Source: Rivibacter subsaxonicus (GTDB lineage Bacteria; Pseudomonadota; Gammaproteobacteria; Burkholderiales; Burkholderiaceae_C). Taken from it: DNA of 64,000 nucleotides. Below, in pieces: positions 63,918 to 64,000 of this stretch. The translations under genes and the position numbers were made by a program. Every line of letters begins with the position of its first letter. Position 1 is the stretch's first letter. The notes under the pieces are model-generated. The model was not told the DNA's origin, searched no databases, and saw only the letters and a program-made list of their open reading frames with translations. Where the stretch lies: the NCBI RefSeq assembly GCF_004217215.1, contig NZ_SHKP01000004.1, forward strand, positions 838,829 through 902,828, given 5' to 3'.

Positions 63918-64000
63918 TTAGAAGAAGAACGAAACCCCGGCCGTGAAGGCGCGGTACTCGGTGCTGCGGCTGTCGGCGACGAAGGCGGTGTAGATGCTGT
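63918..64000 (-). CDS. Outer-membrane beta-barrel protein, C-terminal fragment (cut by window edge)
   Basis: Only the last 26 residues are inside the window: SIYTAFVADSRSTEYRAFTA then GVSFFF and stop. The closing aromatic strand ending in Phe is the mark of an outer-membrane barrel and resembles the C-terminus of the next gene, so it is probably a paralogue. The gap to the next start is 6 nt, so the operon extends beyond the window. Confidence 0.75.
   Translation of the reverse strand, partial: SIYTAFVADSRSTEYRAFTAGVSFFF

Overview
This is a GC-rich (about 70% by eye) chromosomal segment from a betaproteobacterium, most likely a Burkholderiales member of the Rubrivivax/Leptothrix/Ideonella type. 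That placement is an inference. It rests on the kynBUA operon, the ribF/ileS/lspA neighbourhood, DUF2189, DUF2950/DUF3300, Bug-type binding proteins and the GC-rich palindromic intergenic repeats. Coding density is high, with many 1-4 nt start/stop overlaps. I see no rRNA or tRNA genes, CRISPR array, prophage or intact insertion sequence.

Left part (1-12,100): a truncated SDR enzyme, a glutathione transferase, a GNAT enzyme, a PAS-PAS-GGDEF-EAL c-di-GMP protein, an EamA exporter with a zinc-ribbon DUF2007 protein, a quinone oxidoreductase/ElaA pair, small conserved proteins, then ileS-lspA. A 109-bp nested palindrome sits between the SDR and GST genes.

12,100-26,200: a periplasmic copper chaperone and a secreted protein lie between ileS and ribF. 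Just upstream of ribF is a 24-codon pqqA gene with its own terminator. It is divergent from a NarL-type sensor kinase/response regulator pair. Then rsuA, a GT39 membrane glycosyltransferase, a two-subunit acyl-CoA dehydrogenase of pimeloyl-CoA dehydrogenase type, DoxX, a retropepsin-like protease with YajQ, and murB overlapped by an exported intradiol dioxygenase.

26,200-46,100: an alpha/beta hydrolase, a pterin dehydratase, a BON-LysM protein, a DUF3302-HlyD-outer-membrane-factor operon, a DUF2950/DUF3300 pair, argG, lipoproteins, an AraC/VOC pair, the kynBUA tryptophan-to-anthranilate operon, a lipid-anchored Ntn-hydrolase acylase and a di-heme c-type lipoprotein.

46,100-52,000: a 590-bp non-coding stretch, then a likely tartrate module (Bug binding protein, LysR regulator, D(-)-tartrate dehydratase), and a persulfide-dioxygenase/rhodanese fusion overlapping a 1-Cys peroxiredoxin gene.

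52,070-64,000: a run of at least fourteen minus-strand genes (including one cut by the window edge) with tiny gaps or overlaps. They encode two related beta-barrels, a TlpA thioredoxin, DUF4266 and DUF3570 proteins, a coiled exported protein, three TPR proteins (two lipid-anchored), a small exported protein, one ExbB/TolQ channel, two ExbD/TolR proteins and a TonB/AgmX-like protein. This looks like one proton-motive-force-driven trans-envelope machine. It is the best candidate in the window for an undescribed system.
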